Below are positions 32,826 to 46,700 of a stretch of 64,000 nt of DNA, piece by piece. Made by a program: the position numbers and the translations under genes. Each line of letters starts with the position of its first letter. Within the stretch, counting starts at the first letter, position 1. Location: positions 454,325-518,324 of the forward strand of contig JAYGXS010000005.1 of NCBI GenBank assembly GCA_036362985.1, read 5' to 3'. The notes below the pieces were generated by a model, which searched no databases, was not told the DNA's origin, and saw nothing but the letters and a program-made list of their open reading frames with translations. Source of the DNA: Ligula intestinalis (Eukaryota > Platyhelminthes > Cestoda > Diphyllobothriidea > Diphyllobothriidae).

Positions 32826-34165
32826 ACACTTATGTCTGTAGAAACAGCGATGAAACCTCTTAAAAAGGTTCGAGGTTCAACAGCTACCGGGCCAGATGGA
32901 ATTTCACCATTTCTCCTGAAATCCTGCTCTTTTCAGTTAGCCCCTGCGTTGGCCCACCTGATCAACTTATCCTGCATGGAATCTACTATTCCCGATGAAT
33001 GGCGATCAGTGAGGATCACTCACATCCCGAAAAAACTCTCATTCTATTCGAAGATTATTTCCTCCAATTGCCTGCTCTTAGGCATCACTTAAATTTAAGA
33101 ACGAGTTGTCTTAGACATCATTAAACCGGCATAATTACATGCGATTTTTTCGATCCCTTACAATTTGCGTATAAAGTATGGCGAAGTACACTACTGCTGT
33201 TGCTCTGATAGCCCATTCTGCTCTAAGAGCTTTATATAAGGGCTGCCGTGCATATGGATGTGCCTTTCTCAACTTCTTCTCAGTCTTTTATAAGATCTCG
33301 CGCCATCTCCTTCTTAATAATACTTCTGCATGTGGCTCTCCCGGCTGGGCTCTCTCTTGGCTTGGGGGCTATTTCACTTCCCGCACTCACTTGGTTTCGT
33401 GCGGCGAGCGAAAATCCACGGTCATTCCCAAGAACTGTGGAGTTCTCTTTATTATGTTCGCATCTCTTCTCCGTCCATTCTGACGACCTATGATCGCCAG
33501 ACGAATGTTTGTTTGTTAAATATGCTGATGATATGGCTGTGGGTCATCCTCTCAAAAGTCAGATACATCTTCAAGTACTGAAGGATGCGTTTTGCTGAGG
33601 TCGCTGCAATACTGAAGGATGGCCTGGACCACTTCTTAACATGATAGTCAGCAAATGGCCTAGTTAGCGAGCGGAAGTCCGTCCAGTGTACTTTTCGACT
33701 ACAACCCTCTCCTAGTCCTGAAAATATTGCCATTCTGCCCAACTAGGTATCCTCTTTTCGATACCTAGATGTTAATCTGGCCTCTTACCTTACATTTGCT
33801 CTTCACATAGAAAGACTTCTTATAAAAATAAGTAAATGTTTATATTATATCCGCCGCTTGCATTCATATCGCACACCGCTAGCCTTTATCTGGTAATTTA
33901 TAGATGCCTGCATAATTCCCTTCATTCTTTACTGCTCTCCAGTTATTTTTCCAGCTTTATTTAAGAAGACCTGGTCATTATTAAAAGTATCCTCTGAACG
34001 CTCATTTCAGCTGCCCGCGTTTCCTATGTTTTTAAGCTGACCTTATAATACAGCGACATTCTAAAACCATCAAGCAAATTGCTAATCGCATCCTTGGTGA
34101 TTTAAATCACCCTCCCCTTTCTGAACTAATGGCTGCTAAGTCTTCGCGTACTATGCACTGAGGCT

Positions 34166-34779
34166 TCTGTCATATGTTTTGCCGTACATTGGCATATCAG
34201 CACGCTGTCCTCCCATTCCTAGTACAATACCTCACGTGTGGAAAAGCGGAAATTGAGAAGTTGAAAGCCGACCTGTCTCCATAATTGATGTAGACATCAT
34301 GTGAACCTTTAAGTTTGAGCATTCTATGACCTCCTCCTTTGACTTTTTACCATGACCCCTTACTTACCTCATCCCTTTCTTTCCGTGAATAGAGCCATTT
34401 CTGCTGAAATTTTTTGGCTATTCCTTCCCAAATAAGCCCTCCTCCCTGTCTTCACCGTCTGCTCATTTTTGATTTTGCCTTACCCAATGTCCCGTGTCAC
34501 TGGCATCGCCTACGAGCCGAGATGCGACAATTATGTAATGATACAACTCGTCATGTGTGAGTTTTCGTGTACGTTTACTGTTTCTCACTAACTGACCGCT
34601 GCAAATTTTTCGCCTACAATCGTGAGAACGACTACTGTTTGAATTTTTCTATTATATCGGTGCCCTTTTTCAGTCACTACATCATCAATAGGGGTCTTAA
34701 AGGTCTGCCCCTATCTACCCCTTTATATTTCTGAACTGAAATGTAAACAGAATTGTAGACTAAGAACTTGCATCTGAGG
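34166..34779. other. Probable 3' tail of the L2-like element
   Basis: No reading frame is recognised. The stretch continues from the last LINE coding motif to the dispersed repeat at 34780, and the boundary is unknown. Confidence 0.3.
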
Positions 34780-35085
34780 CATTCGACGCTGAAAAACAAA
34801 CTGTGGCAATTAATGAGCCATCACCGCGCTAATTAAGACCTCAAGCGGTGGCTATGGCGACTGACAATTATAGTACGCATGCGGATGACCGCTACGAACT
34901 ATAAATACCGTGCAACCTGTGCATGCATCACTCTTATCTGTGCATATCTCCGACATTCCTACGAATACCTATGATTAAGGATTCTCGACAGAATCCGAAA
35001 CGTCAGGAAAATAAAACTCTCGTTACAGTGATCACATCTTCTTCTGAACTGCTTCCTGGAACTCGTATATTCTCTTCTGTTATTT
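34780..35085 (+). repeat. Dispersed TATA-containing repeat, copy 2, with hammerhead-like core
   Basis: Matches 4371-4675 along its length. CTATAAATACCGTGCAACC (about 34901-34919) is the conserved TATA segment. CCTATGATTAAGGATTCTCG followed by ACAGAATCCGAAACGTCAGG (34968-35007) forms a perfect GGATTCT/AGAATCC hairpin just before GAAACGTC. Probably a Penelope-like terminal repeat. Confidence 0.6.
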
Positions 35086-37214
35086 CTTCTCATAAAAAGA
35101 TGCGAAAAATAAAAACGAACCCTTATTTCAATAACTTCTAAAAATTCACATGCTATCAAATTCTTCGTTTGGGCAGTGTGTTGCGTATTCGCTAAGGCTT
35201 CTATCCATATTGAAAATTGCAAGGCAAACTTTACTAGCCAACGACTTTACAACCCTCGTAATCGCAAATGCAACTGAAATCAGTAATACAAGCTTTGTTT
35301 TGTATTTTTCATAATAATATGCTGATGCCTTTTTTCAAAAAGGAAAAGGCTCTTCGGAATCATAGCATATGACACGAAAATCGTGAAGTAAAGTTCTGTA
35401 TACACATATAATTATTGCGGAAAATGTAAGTGAGGTTGATATGTAGTTTAGTGTTAATACGCAGCTGTTTTCTCAGGCGGCTCTCGAAATTAGACAGCAC
35501 AGGAATAATGGTATGTGAACACATTCCCGATGAACTGTCGAGAGTGCATACTTGTAGAATCCGGCATTTTCTCGCCTGATTGGAAAATATAAAATAGTCA
35601 TGTAATTTAGGTGGTTCGTCATATTTAAATAAACATTCATGAGATTAACACCGTTAACTTTGAAACATTTTGTGACTTTACTGGCTCAATTTCTGAAAGT
35701 TCGTGTTCTGGATGCCCCGTTAAATGTATGCTTAGGCACTTTCTTCGTCCATACACTACACTTCACTTCAAAGCTGATGCGGCCGATCGAAATATCGAAC
35801 GCGGAGTAGTGTCGGGGACATAAAGGTAAATGCATTAACAAGATATGGAGCTGAATATCAGTCTTAGTTGCTGCACAAAAATTTGCTTAAACAGAGTCGT
35901 CATCAATTATCAATTTTTTTCGTTTTCCAGCCGCCACATCAATTTTCCAAACTTTTTGTCATGCTCTAGAAAATTTCAGCGAATATGTCTAGAATGCTTT
36001 CAATACCAGCTCTGAGATCGACACACCACGATGCAAAAACAATAACGCGGAACACAAACCCACCGAGTATCTTACTATTTTAGCCGTTATGTTTTACAAT
36101 TTACCGAGTATTGTCATTGAATGTAACTGGGCAATAGAATCAATAGAATACAAATATTATTGAGTCCCTACCGAGACTTGTTTAGCAGAACATTCAAATG
36201 AATCAACCTGCGAATAATTTTGAAATTATCGAGCTTAGCGTAGTTCGTAATAAATCAATCATGATTACACCTGCGTCTAGTAAGCTATACTTTAAGTAAC
36301 AGAAAGACCAACGCGATGTTCATTTTTGATCTGGAACCTTATTATGCCATTTAAGGCTGCATGAACAGCATGTTTTAATGTTAGCTGCCGATTCATGTTC
36401 CGTGGCAGATAATCAGTCAGCAATCAGTCAACGTGCTGCAGTTTCTTCGATTGAAAAACCCTAGAAAGATAGATAAGAAGTTCTTTTCACTGTCATCTCG
36501 AGTCATTACTGTACATATCTTTTGACCTTGCCTATAAACTGGCAATAAATCGATGAATAGAGAAAATGGCCCTCTCGGCGCCTCAAAACTGTTTTTTTAA
36601 TTTGTCTACAACTTGGTGGTTACGCCAGGTTGCTTTATTGACTTCAACCTCTACCAAAGCAATTCTGTTACGCGGAGAATAAGTACTTAAACCAACCGAC
36701 TACCGTCAAAGGTGAACGCATGTGTGTTTCACCGGTAGTTGAACACAAATAACATGCATTATTCAATGTCCCATTATTTTTCCTCACATTCACTTCATCC
36801 AAGAAAAAAGTTTTTATTTAGATTGGATTTGTTCTCACTGAACGTGGTAGCTCTGGTAACATAGCGGTTTGGGAATTACCAGAGTTTGTCTAAAACAGAT
36901 TTTTTTGATAACTACTAGCTAGGTGTATACATAAACATATCACAAGGTAAGCTATCGAGTGGGTTACTTTTGAAGAGCAAGCGTGGTTGAAAGACAAGAA
37001 GAAAGTGTCTCGATGTAAATTTACTTAACAGATACAATTCATATGCTCAGGAAAGCACTTTGAGAACATACCAATGCTTCACTTGCACATACAGATGAAA
37101 TATCTGTCTGCTATTCGAAATTTTTTATGTACAATCCTCAGGATGACTATGCATAAATGGCACTGCTAAAATGCGTACATGTGTGTATGCTACTCACTAT
37201 TTTATAGTAACATG
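35086..37214. other. No recognisable gene
   Basis: AT-rich with no convincing frame. CTGATGCGGCCGATCG near 35774, followed by a GAACGCGG, loosely resembles the same hammerhead-like terminal motif but lacks a GAAA in the right position. Confidence 0.35.
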
Positions 37215-37220
37215 TTTATT
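37215..37220 (-). promoter_or_regulatory. Candidate poly(A) signal AATAAA
   Basis: TTTATT on the plus strand reads AATAAA on the minus strand, about 325 bases after the CD36-like stop codon. It is the first clear candidate I noticed but is unproven. Confidence 0.35.
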
Positions 37221-37542
37221 TTATGGTGATTATATTTGCATAAAGTTTTAAATAGGGTCTTCAAAGGCATGTAATACTATCCTAACTATACTGAATCATA
37301 TGCATCCAAGTAAACGACTGCTAGCATTGTCGGGAGTGAGTAAAAAGCTGACTACTTTTGCGTCGATAGTTCTATTGAGTAGGAATGAGAATGATAGAGA
37401 TGGCTGCGCGCGTCACCTGTGGTGGCCGTCGACAACCACAGTTGCTAAGAGGGTAGCGTAGTTTAAAGATAGAGTCGAATGCGGTGATAGTTTATAAATT
37501 AGTAGTAACTTTCCTCCGGCTGCTCCGTTTACTCACCAAGCT

Positions 37543-37794
37543 TTATAAAATAACTTCCATAGGAGACTTTACAGGAGTGTCCTCCTGTTTACGCATATAA
37601 GTCTTGACGCGGGACACTGCTGTGGACACAGAAAAGTCCATTTTTGCCAACAGAATGAGGGAATACACGAGCAGACCAAGGAGAAAGACGAGGGCGAAAC
37701 CCGTACAGGTGAGGAGGAGGATCCGCAAAATGGTGAGTGATTTATATAGTTTAAAGTGAAGGGTTTTGAGTGCCTCCTGGCTTGCCACATTGTC
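37543..37794 (-). CDS. CD36-like exon 11 (membrane segment 2 and C-tail)
   Basis: 252 bases with TAA at 37543-37545. The acceptor is TCTTGTCTTCACAG. LRILLLTCTGFALVFLLGLL is the second membrane segment. The cytosolic tail (about 33 residues) ends PMEVIL. Confidence 0.92.
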   Translation of the reverse strand, partial: DNVASQEALKTLHFKLYKSLTILRILLLTCTGFALVFLLGLLVYSLILLAKMDFSVSTAVSRVKTYMRKQEDTPVKSPMEVIL

Positions 37795-40700
37795 CTGTGA
37801 AGACAAGAAGAATTATCAAAAAACTAGCAGCAATCCTGAATGCACTTTGTGTGAATAATTAGGGATATAGTATTAAGTCTGTTGTTGAGATTTCTACGGA
37901 AGAGAAAAAACCAAGAATAAGTCTATGTTAATAACGAGTCAATCAGTTCAGTTCGATTTACTGAGGAATATGGACATGAGCCTTATACTATTCTATTTGC
38001 AACGTAAATTGAGTGCAGTGGACAGAAAACTGTGTGGATTTCAGGAGCTTGAACGGGACTACAAACGATGACAGCCAGGACGAGAGTTGCCATAGTTAAA
38101 TCTTCCTTGGAACTTCAATACTAACCCGTTCAAAATTATTAACACTCGCTGACACATGTAAACGTTTTGTGAGCCGGGTTCAACTGAAATAAGAGGAACC
38201 ACAGCCCAGACAGAGAGGTCGCGCTCCTTCCATTTCCAATATAAGAATGCGACGCATTTTTTAAATAGAGGTATCATGATATTATCATTCCATAAAATGG
38301 GGTCATTTATGAACTGCTTCCTAAATATAATGAGACATTCATCATGTTGAATTAATAACTCAATAAAATGATTTGATGGAAATGCATTGTAAGTTTACAT
38401 TAGCCGCTGCACAAAGACCCTGCTGGTCAGACTTATCAAGACTGATTTCCCTCTTCCCATCCACTTTGACAGCGTTCATGAGATTACGTTTAGTATTGAA
38501 TGCAATTATGTTATGTGCACAGACAGATAACTGCCTGTAAAATACCACAGATTTAGCAGAACTGTTCAAGTGGATTGAAGACACTTTTCGCGGAAATAAA
38601 TGACAGACGTGTAAAATTCCAGGAAACTAAATTGGTTTGTTTGAACGAGGTGAGAATTTTCGCGCGCAGTTCTAGGATGAAGATGGTGTAGCTCCGTTTC
38701 GGTGAAAGCAGCCGGTGCCCCTTGCATTCGACTGCCTGACTCCTTCCCGCAAATCAACTCAACTCTCCCGCAATATGTCGGCGTATTCTGCATCCCTTAC
38801 CTGCAGTTGCACACAGCGCCGTATTCTCCATAGGTTGTGTAGCAGACATGTGAAAATCGCCCTTCATCCAGACAGATAATCCAAAGATGTAATGTGTCCT
38901 GTTGTACTTCTCTTTCATTACTATCCATCTTTTTCGTATATATCCGCAATAGATGATTATTCTCACTCTCCTATGTCTTATCCTATTTTACCTCATGGAT
39001 ATGTGTTGATGGCTTAAAAGCTCTGCTCAGCTCTATGCTAGCCCAGAGTCATCCACGGCATCTGACGTTACTCGGTGTGCATGTCAACCTCGACATTGTC
39101 AGGCTTTTACAGGCTTGGTTTTATCCTGCGTCAGTGAAGATGGTTGGCATCCTTTGTCAAGTTAATGCAAGCAACGCCTTCCACAACCACCTATCACAGC
39201 AAAAAACTCTTCCATCCTTCCCCAATGATCCAAATTCGTTCAATTACCTCCTCTCCCGGCTTCCCCAAGTTTGGGTATTCTCACTACTCCGTCAGCTTAC
39301 TAGTTTTTTTATCGCGTCCAGCAAGAATGTTCTTTCGTAGACTACGCAACACCAGCATGTGACGGAATAAGGGGTCTTGTCAATAGGTGTAAACGTTTGA
39401 TTTATATCATGCTCATCATTTGTTCTTGGTTTGCTACTGTCATAACGCGCAGCCAACCTAGTAGCATTTAAATGATCTCTGTTACTTTGATCAGCATTAT
39501 CACATCTTAACTTACAAAAATTTCTGACGAATAGAACACTTAAGAAGAACGTAATCGATAAATAATCTCTACCTCAAGGAAACGTGCTGCTGGATAGAAG
39601 ATGTTCTCCGGTAACTGAGGGAATCCACCTCTGGAAAGTATGAAAATAAAAATCGTTAGGCAAATGGAAATAGTGTTTTATCGATAGAAGTCATCTCACC
39701 AACCTAAATGCTATTTAACATATAATTGAAGAAGATACCTCTGGGTGCGGTACCAGCATTCAAAATACAGAAAAAACTGTTCAGAACACCAAAAACGCAT
39801 GCAGGCTTTCAACTCGCTAAAGGGTCCCAGCATTGGAATCCTTATTGTAGTCGACTCACAGTACTGCTAAGCATCACCTGAGCTACTCTCTGTCGTATGT
39901 ATCGGCCTTTGAAGCTCCTTCTCTAGGTGTCTTTTAATTGGTATACTGTTCCTCTACCGTAAATATATAACTGATACTGAATCATGGCCCATTTGTTCCG
40001 TTACCTATCATTTACTCTCTCCGAATAAAACAGATTGCACACAAATTCTTAATTTATAGTTATTTCACCGCATGTATCCTTACTAGTGCCCATTGGAAGT
40101 TGAAAACTCGATTATTGTCCTAATAGATTCCCACAAAATGGGCTCTGAGTAGGTATATTTACTGTGTTCATTGGACTTGAAGGTTGCTTACTGAGGTTGG
40201 TAGGCTATCGACCGGCTAATAAAGGCAGGTTTGAATGTCTTTTCCTGGTTAATTTGCTAAGAATAACTTCAAATTGAAGATTCTATAAATGACCAAAGAA
40301 AATACAATGTTCTAGAATCAAGTGACATGCCTTTATTCCGTGAATTGCAGCTGACAAGATCTCTATACACAACAAGTGAGGCTCCGACGGTTGACTGGAT
40401 TGCATCGTGTAAGCAACTTGTTTTGCAGTCGAGAAGTTTCGATAAAAGAATCGCCCCTTACATACAAAGCTGAGTTGTCAACATAACCAATTGTCCGCGC
40501 AGAGTTAAGTAAACATCAATTTCGGAAGCGACTTATTTTCTGTTCTTTTCGCGAATAATCTTGGTCTGAATTGACAAAAGCAGACAAAAGCAGACAAACC
40601 TCAAACGATAATTCCAGATCTGCTGGCTACTGTTGGTTAGACCGTCATTTGTGAGCTCTAACACAGGTAAGGGCACTACATAAGGAGGAGCCTTGTGTTG

Positions 40701-43700
40701 CATCTTGCAGGTAGATTGGGTCAATACGGTGCCCGCGCTCTGAACTTTTTGACTTTGAATCGTCCAAATCCATATTTCGAGGGTAACTCTTTTCTTTAAG
40801 TTGGAACTTTGAAGTTTCATAGCAATTACGTCTTATCATATTGAATTATGCGTAAAGGTGATTTTGTGTTGCCTAATACATATGAAAAAGTAGACTGTTC
40901 AGACTGTTTTATTGCCCAGGATTTGCGAACTCTTTCAGTGAAATTGGTTCGACTGCTTTGAAAGGTAATACGAAAGTTTATAATAAGGACAGAGGCACAA
41001 ACCCTTACGAATCGTAGAGGTTTGTTACGAAGATATTGTCTGTAATCATTTACCATTTTTTCCTGTCTGCTACGCAAGTTATAACTCATCCTTTTGGTCT
41101 CTTGTACTCATGTCGCATATTGAAGTACTAACGAATGGTCAAGAATACAGCTTTTGTGATTATTGGAAAGAAGTTGCCTCTGAATGTATGGACTGGCCCT
41201 CATGTGGCGGTCGTCCGAAATAAATATTTCCCGCTTTCTTATGCGATTGTATTTAGAGGTTCAACTGCCGATCGCAGATTTTAATCTGGGCTATGAAAGT
41301 TAAACATGCGAAGTCCAAAGGCGCGCAGTCACATAAGTCAGGATTTGTCATGTACCCAATCATAGGCCAATCATATCCATTTCCAAAGGTTTGAAATCTC
41401 GAGATTCGAACCCGAGACCTTTGGTCATTGAGTTTTCCCATATACTACAGACTCGTTGCTTTGTCGGTTGAGATCGGGAATGAGATGAATGTATGGGCTT
41501 CGCCGACCTTTTAGAGGAACAATTGAGTTCCGTTATTAAGCGTTAAGTCCAATGCTGTAATTCTGAGTCACAGGTCGGTCATCTTGTCGGTTTCGATCGA
41601 AAATTTGCTCATGTACATATGTATAGCTACATACTTTGAAGTTAAGTGCGTTCTTTGAAAAAGTATGTAACTTTATTCATCGTGTCGTCGTCAGAGAATA
41701 AGTAGCTGTATGAAAATCATTGGCATTTTAAGCGCGCTCGAAAAGCAATAGTAGTTTGGCGTTTGCATCAGCAAACAGTGGCCAAGTGCATTGATTTATT
41801 AGTTTTCCTCCCTCTCATTTTTCCACGAACTTTATGTACACGGTAGTTGATACTCATCGACCTACTTCTCCATTGTGACTTTGCCCCAGACTCTTAGGAG
41901 TCGTGCCCAGGTCCTTTCCCTGCTATTTTGCGGAATACCTGTGTGGTACTGATTGTTGTAACAAACATGCAACCACCTCTGGTAGACAAGATCCCGACGC
42001 TGCAAATGCGTTCATATTGATATGCATCCCCCTACTTTCATAGTACATCAAAATTGAGGTGATTTATACGGTAAATTACATAGGATATTTCCTCTTAGAA
42101 TTTTGTAGCAATAACAAATTGCGGGGGTCTTTGAGCTAGAAAAACGTTGCGATGTTCAGTGGGCGTAACAGAGTATAAACATGCTGTTTATCAGGCCTAC
42201 TTTCGAATATTATCTTTGCTTCAAAGTACATTCTTCTGAGCGAAGCATATTCCAAGAGCAGTTTTGGAAACGAAAGCAGAAGACCCCATTTTCAATCATT
42301 CTAGTAGTCAAAAACTGAATGAAACAGATTTGCTGGTTAAAATGACTACGTCTGGTATATATTAAGATAAAACTTATAAAATGAAGTCCGAAACTTGTTG
42401 AGAGGTTCAGCACATATATCCATTGGGTAGAGATGGAGGATTTGAATACAAATGTTAAGGATTTAATTTCTGCCTGAAATGTTAACTTGCCTGTTTGCTC
42501 GATGACCCCACGCAAATAGATTTAGTTGAAAATGCTTGTAGACCTCCAAAATAATTCCAGATTTCTATTCAACAGAAAGAGCAATTAAATACTTGGTCAG
42601 CACAAAGGGATCTGTTTTGTTGTTGTTGTATTTCAGCACAGGGAACTAGTTAAATCATATGCCTATCAAAGTAGTCATCAAACTTAAGATATGTTATGCT
42701 TAACTTTCGATTCAAAACTAACAGTCTATAGTTGCATACTTATTAAGGTAGACGAGTTCTTCATACCCAATTTCTTTTTAAACTCACCGGTTCAACATTC
42801 AGGGTAAATTCAAGATCTTGCTTTGGTTCACCAATGAAGTTAATTTTGTCACGGACTTCCACAGCGGCTTTGTTGAAGTAAGGCAGGGAAAGGAAAAGTG
42901 GAACCCTGCGTTTCTTCTTGAAAATGCAGTTGGAGATGTCAAATACCCCGGCCGGCGGTGGCTTTGGTCCAAGGGTTTCATTCACGTGAAAATCGGCATT
43001 TGGTGGATAGTCTCGAGCACTGTGAAAGGTTTCGGCTGATGGGCCAAGTTCATACAACTATGATAAAGAAAGATGTTTCCATTTTTCATAAAGGAATGTA
43101 TCGAAAACTAGTTGTTGTATCGACAACAGATGACTTTCCAAATGAAGAGTCAGGCAAGACAGAATTGAGAGGACCAGTTTTGAGAAAAAGAAGAATCGAT
43201 CGCTGGGAGAGTATGTTTATTCGCCTGACGGACCAGCTTTACTGAGCAAAAATAGCCTGAACATAACTGCTGCAAGCACCACGTACAAAATGTAGTCGCG
43301 TCGATGAAAAAAAGAGGAAGTGTTCAGCTTTGGCTGCGGGGTGAGTGCTCTGCCGGTTGCTGCCAATAAAATAAGGTGAAAGTATCAATTAGCTTCGAGA
43401 GTACACGTGATGAGTCAACAGCGAGCGTGCGAAAGTACAAGAGTGCGCAGCGAATGAGGTTCGACGAACGAAGGCAGCTTAAGTCAGCGACTAACTCCTG
43501 CAGATACTTGCATATGTGGAACAATGACATCTACTGGATTTGCATTTACTCAATGTGGCATGTTAACCTTCCACTCTTCAGTGTATTTGTACTTGTTACG
43601 GCTGCAATCATAATTAATCTAGCTGGCCTCAATTATGTCCCGAATGGTGCTTCTCCTAGCGTGACGATCCATGGCCGCAGACCTGGACAGTTCAACCCAT

Positions 43701-46700
43701 TCTCTTCGCTAGCGCCGGAGACCGAATGCCGAAGGTCCGGGGACCAGTTCCACGTCCTGACGGACTGAGTCAAGCCAGGTTTTGAGTTGACCCTCTCTTA
43801 GACGTTTCCAATTAGGTAACGGTCTCAAGTCGAGGGCAGTAGCACGGAGCTCTTGAGGTTGGCGACGAAGAACGTGTCCAAACCATCTCAGCCGTCTTTC
43901 ATGAATTGCCTGGGACATCCTTGTGATTTTGTCACAGCGATTGCGGACTGTCTCATTGAAGACGAAGTCGGTCTACTCCACTCGAAGGATGTGCCTTAGA
44001 CAGAAGTGGTCGAAGACTTCCAGTTTCTGTTCAGTGTGTCTTTGCTCAAAAAATACTGGATGGAACTGCTGATATCCGACATTTTAGGATGGAAGTCATA
44101 CTAATTCATACTAATGTGCAAAGATCCGAGGTCCAGATTTATTATCTTGTTATCGCGTTCATCTTCTCCCAAGGAGGTGCAAGCAGAAAACGAAGAATAG
44201 GTGGGTTCGCGGACCTGGTGTCTGGTGTGTGGACCTGTGCAAAATCAGCATCATCACCTTACCGAGCCAATTATAACATGGATAGGTGGATACTCGACAG
44301 GTGGTTGTAAACTGGCGCACCTTTCCAAACTCAACTACATCCAGCAGAACCAAATGCTCTATACAATGTTCAAGTCCGCTTGGAGCGTGCGATAAAGAGC
44401 CGACAGCTGACACCTGTGGAGGAAAGAGAAATTAACGATGGGTAATCACGTGACCGGCATGATCGACGCGTTTAGGAGGTCAACAGCACTACGTACGAGC
44501 AACAACGAGTAATCATTCCACTGTCTGACGCAAGGAGACCGACAAGCAGGTATATGCAACGGCACCCACAACAGGGGAGAACGGAGACGCTAATTCGGCA
44601 TTGGTCGATAGCAGAAAGGCCACAACCAACCAAGGGTCAAAAAGAAAGCGAACATAAGAATGATGAACACGGTTTAAACGCGAGGCAGGCAGCGGCTAAG
44701 AGTAATTCAAAGCCAAGGATCCTTCGCAATAAAATCAATCGAAAACCCTATAAGGCTTATCTGTCGTCTTCAGTCATACAGACTTTGATTCCACGCTGGA
44801 AAGACCCAACGCTGATTGACCAATCACATTTTTTGAAGCATTTTTAGAGCTTAGTTTGAGCTTTAGTAGGTGTAAAGGGTGACATTTCGGAAGTCAATAG
44901 GGCTATCAAGACTGTGCGTCAGCCGAAATTATTACCTTAATCTTACGCATTCGCCAACAAAATCAAAGATTTTGTGAAAAAGATACTGGTTCTTAAAAAC
45001 TGTCGATAAATTCGCTCTTATCATGCAGAATATACCGACTCCACTGCAAATCCAGTCAGATACTAATGGGCTAGCTTGCTCCGATTGTGCTTGTAAAATG
45101 ACCGATCATTTAACACAACAACTTCACGTTAACACACCACAATTGATCGCCTTTCCTCGCAAGTCACTGCAGGTACATTGCCCAAAATATCTGGGTAAGT
45201 TGGCAAGCCACCCCTGCGCTTGCAATTATAATTTTTCCGGCCCACTAACATGTATAGCATTACTCACAAGAACTGAACTTGCGTTAGACGAACTAGGGAG
45301 CGCGGTGCTGATTGGATCTTAAGCAATTTCCTGGGAATGATCAGAAGGCAGCAAGCAGTGTAGTTCAATGCACTGATCACATCTCTCGTTAAAACAAAGG
45401 CCGTATGACGCAGTATGCAGGGATAATGTCTAGCGGCGGTGGTCCCCCGGATTTGCAGTTTGCATGCAACTACTGCCTGAGCCCAGACTCACATTGCTGC
45501 TTTGGGAAAGGCGATTAACCTTTGTCATTATCAACTAGCATGCACGGGCCGTAGACCTCAGGTATTTTGAAAACTGGACTGAAAGGCAGCTTGGCGCATG
45601 ACATTGTTGTGGAGTGGTATGGGACCGCGCATTTTACATCCCAAGACTGCATTAGAGAAAATTTTATTCAAAAGCATGAGCCATCTACGTGTCCTACTAC
45701 TGCGATGGTTTGTGGGCTTCCATAGCTGATGATCCAGCTAGATTGGCTCTTATTCAGACCTTAAGGTGTTACAAATTCATGATTAGATAACACTCTACCC
45801 TCGGATTCAAAATCTTTTTATGTTAGAGCCAGTTTTGACCCACAGGCTGACGTATAGGTCACAGTTTTAGACTTGCTCCGGGAATCTCTTGCGGCGTTAT
45901 CATTCTCGCGCACAGCGGCTAGCCAGTTCCGGCTATCTAAAACGGGTAGGTGAATTCGAGATGCTACGGAGCCTGCCCTCCGCTACTCTTGCGGCGCCGG
46001 ATATCCGCCCTAGTTTGAGAGTCAACCGGTTTTCCCGGTTCTCTGATCGCCTTATAAGGAATACGATAGCCTATATACTGGCGTCAAAATTATTCTGTTT
46101 GCATTCAGGACCTGGTATCAAGGTCGTAGAGCATAGGGTCTACCATGGCTTAAAACTGCCGCTAATACACCCCCGCGGAGAGAAAGTGTCAAGCCGTACA
46201 TTTGAATGAAGAAGTGCCAAATTGCAATGTTCAGGGAGATAGAGTAAGCATTAGCCAAGCGATCAAGTGAACATCAGTTCGATCTCTGCACATGGTCACA
46301 CTGCTAACTAAACGCTAGGCCCCTGTTTCCTGTGAAGAGGTGATATAGAGCCAACTATTGTTTCCAATTGGGCACTATTGGGGCATTTTTTATCGTGCGC
46401 AAATAATTTGTTAATTAAATAAGCTGTGGTGGACCATAAATTAAACTTTCACCATAACTGCTATTAAGAAAGGGCCTTTGACCCGTTCTTTTGCGAATTG
46501 ACCTCTTATTTCCAACCATCCTACCGCACAATGCAGTGCATGCCAACATCGTGCGAGCACTTTGAAGTCTGTAGCACTCATACCTTGGGCTCGGGACTCC
46601 ACTTTATATGTACGTCCATGTAGCATTTGGTTTTTTATACTCAACCTGAAAATTCATGCGGCTAAAATTTTTTCCTCTTGTTTATTTTGATTAAATAATT

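Larger units (their letters stand above)
30860..34165 (+). mobile_element. L2-like non-LTR retrotransposon, degenerate and interrupted
   Basis: Part 1 (about 31069-31266) is the pre-RT linker, with KREVSRLNDLFVSQLF...IWKRLKCLTGQ and DLDLDHLNATS. A 1.56-kb module is then inserted. Part 2 resumes at 32826 with MSVETAMKPLKKVRGSTATG, PDGISPFLLKSC and IPDEWRSVRITHIPK. Further RT pieces follow in shifting frames: DPLQFAYK near 33155, ACGSPGWALSW, SCGERKSTVIPKNCGV, and a catalytic YADDM reading near 33517-33535. RILGDLNHPPLSELMAAKSSR near 34095-34155 is the post-RT region. The endonuclease is absent. Frames are heavily broken, so this is an old copy. Confidence 0.7.

Noticed and set aside
35770..35810. 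Hammerhead ribozyme near 35.77 kb
   Set aside because: CTGATGC lacks the invariant final A of the core and no GAAA follows a paired stem II.
40192..40244. Alternative exon 9 candidate of the CD36-like gene (53 bp, correct phase, AG/GT ends)
   Set aside because: Its translation has none of the family features, whereas 40600-40739 has the expected Gly, the Lys-x-Gln block and the right phase.
40826..41089. 88-codon minus-strand ORF in intron 8
   Set aside because: A donor-like site exists, but the phase does not fit and no acceptor with a pyrimidine tract precedes it.
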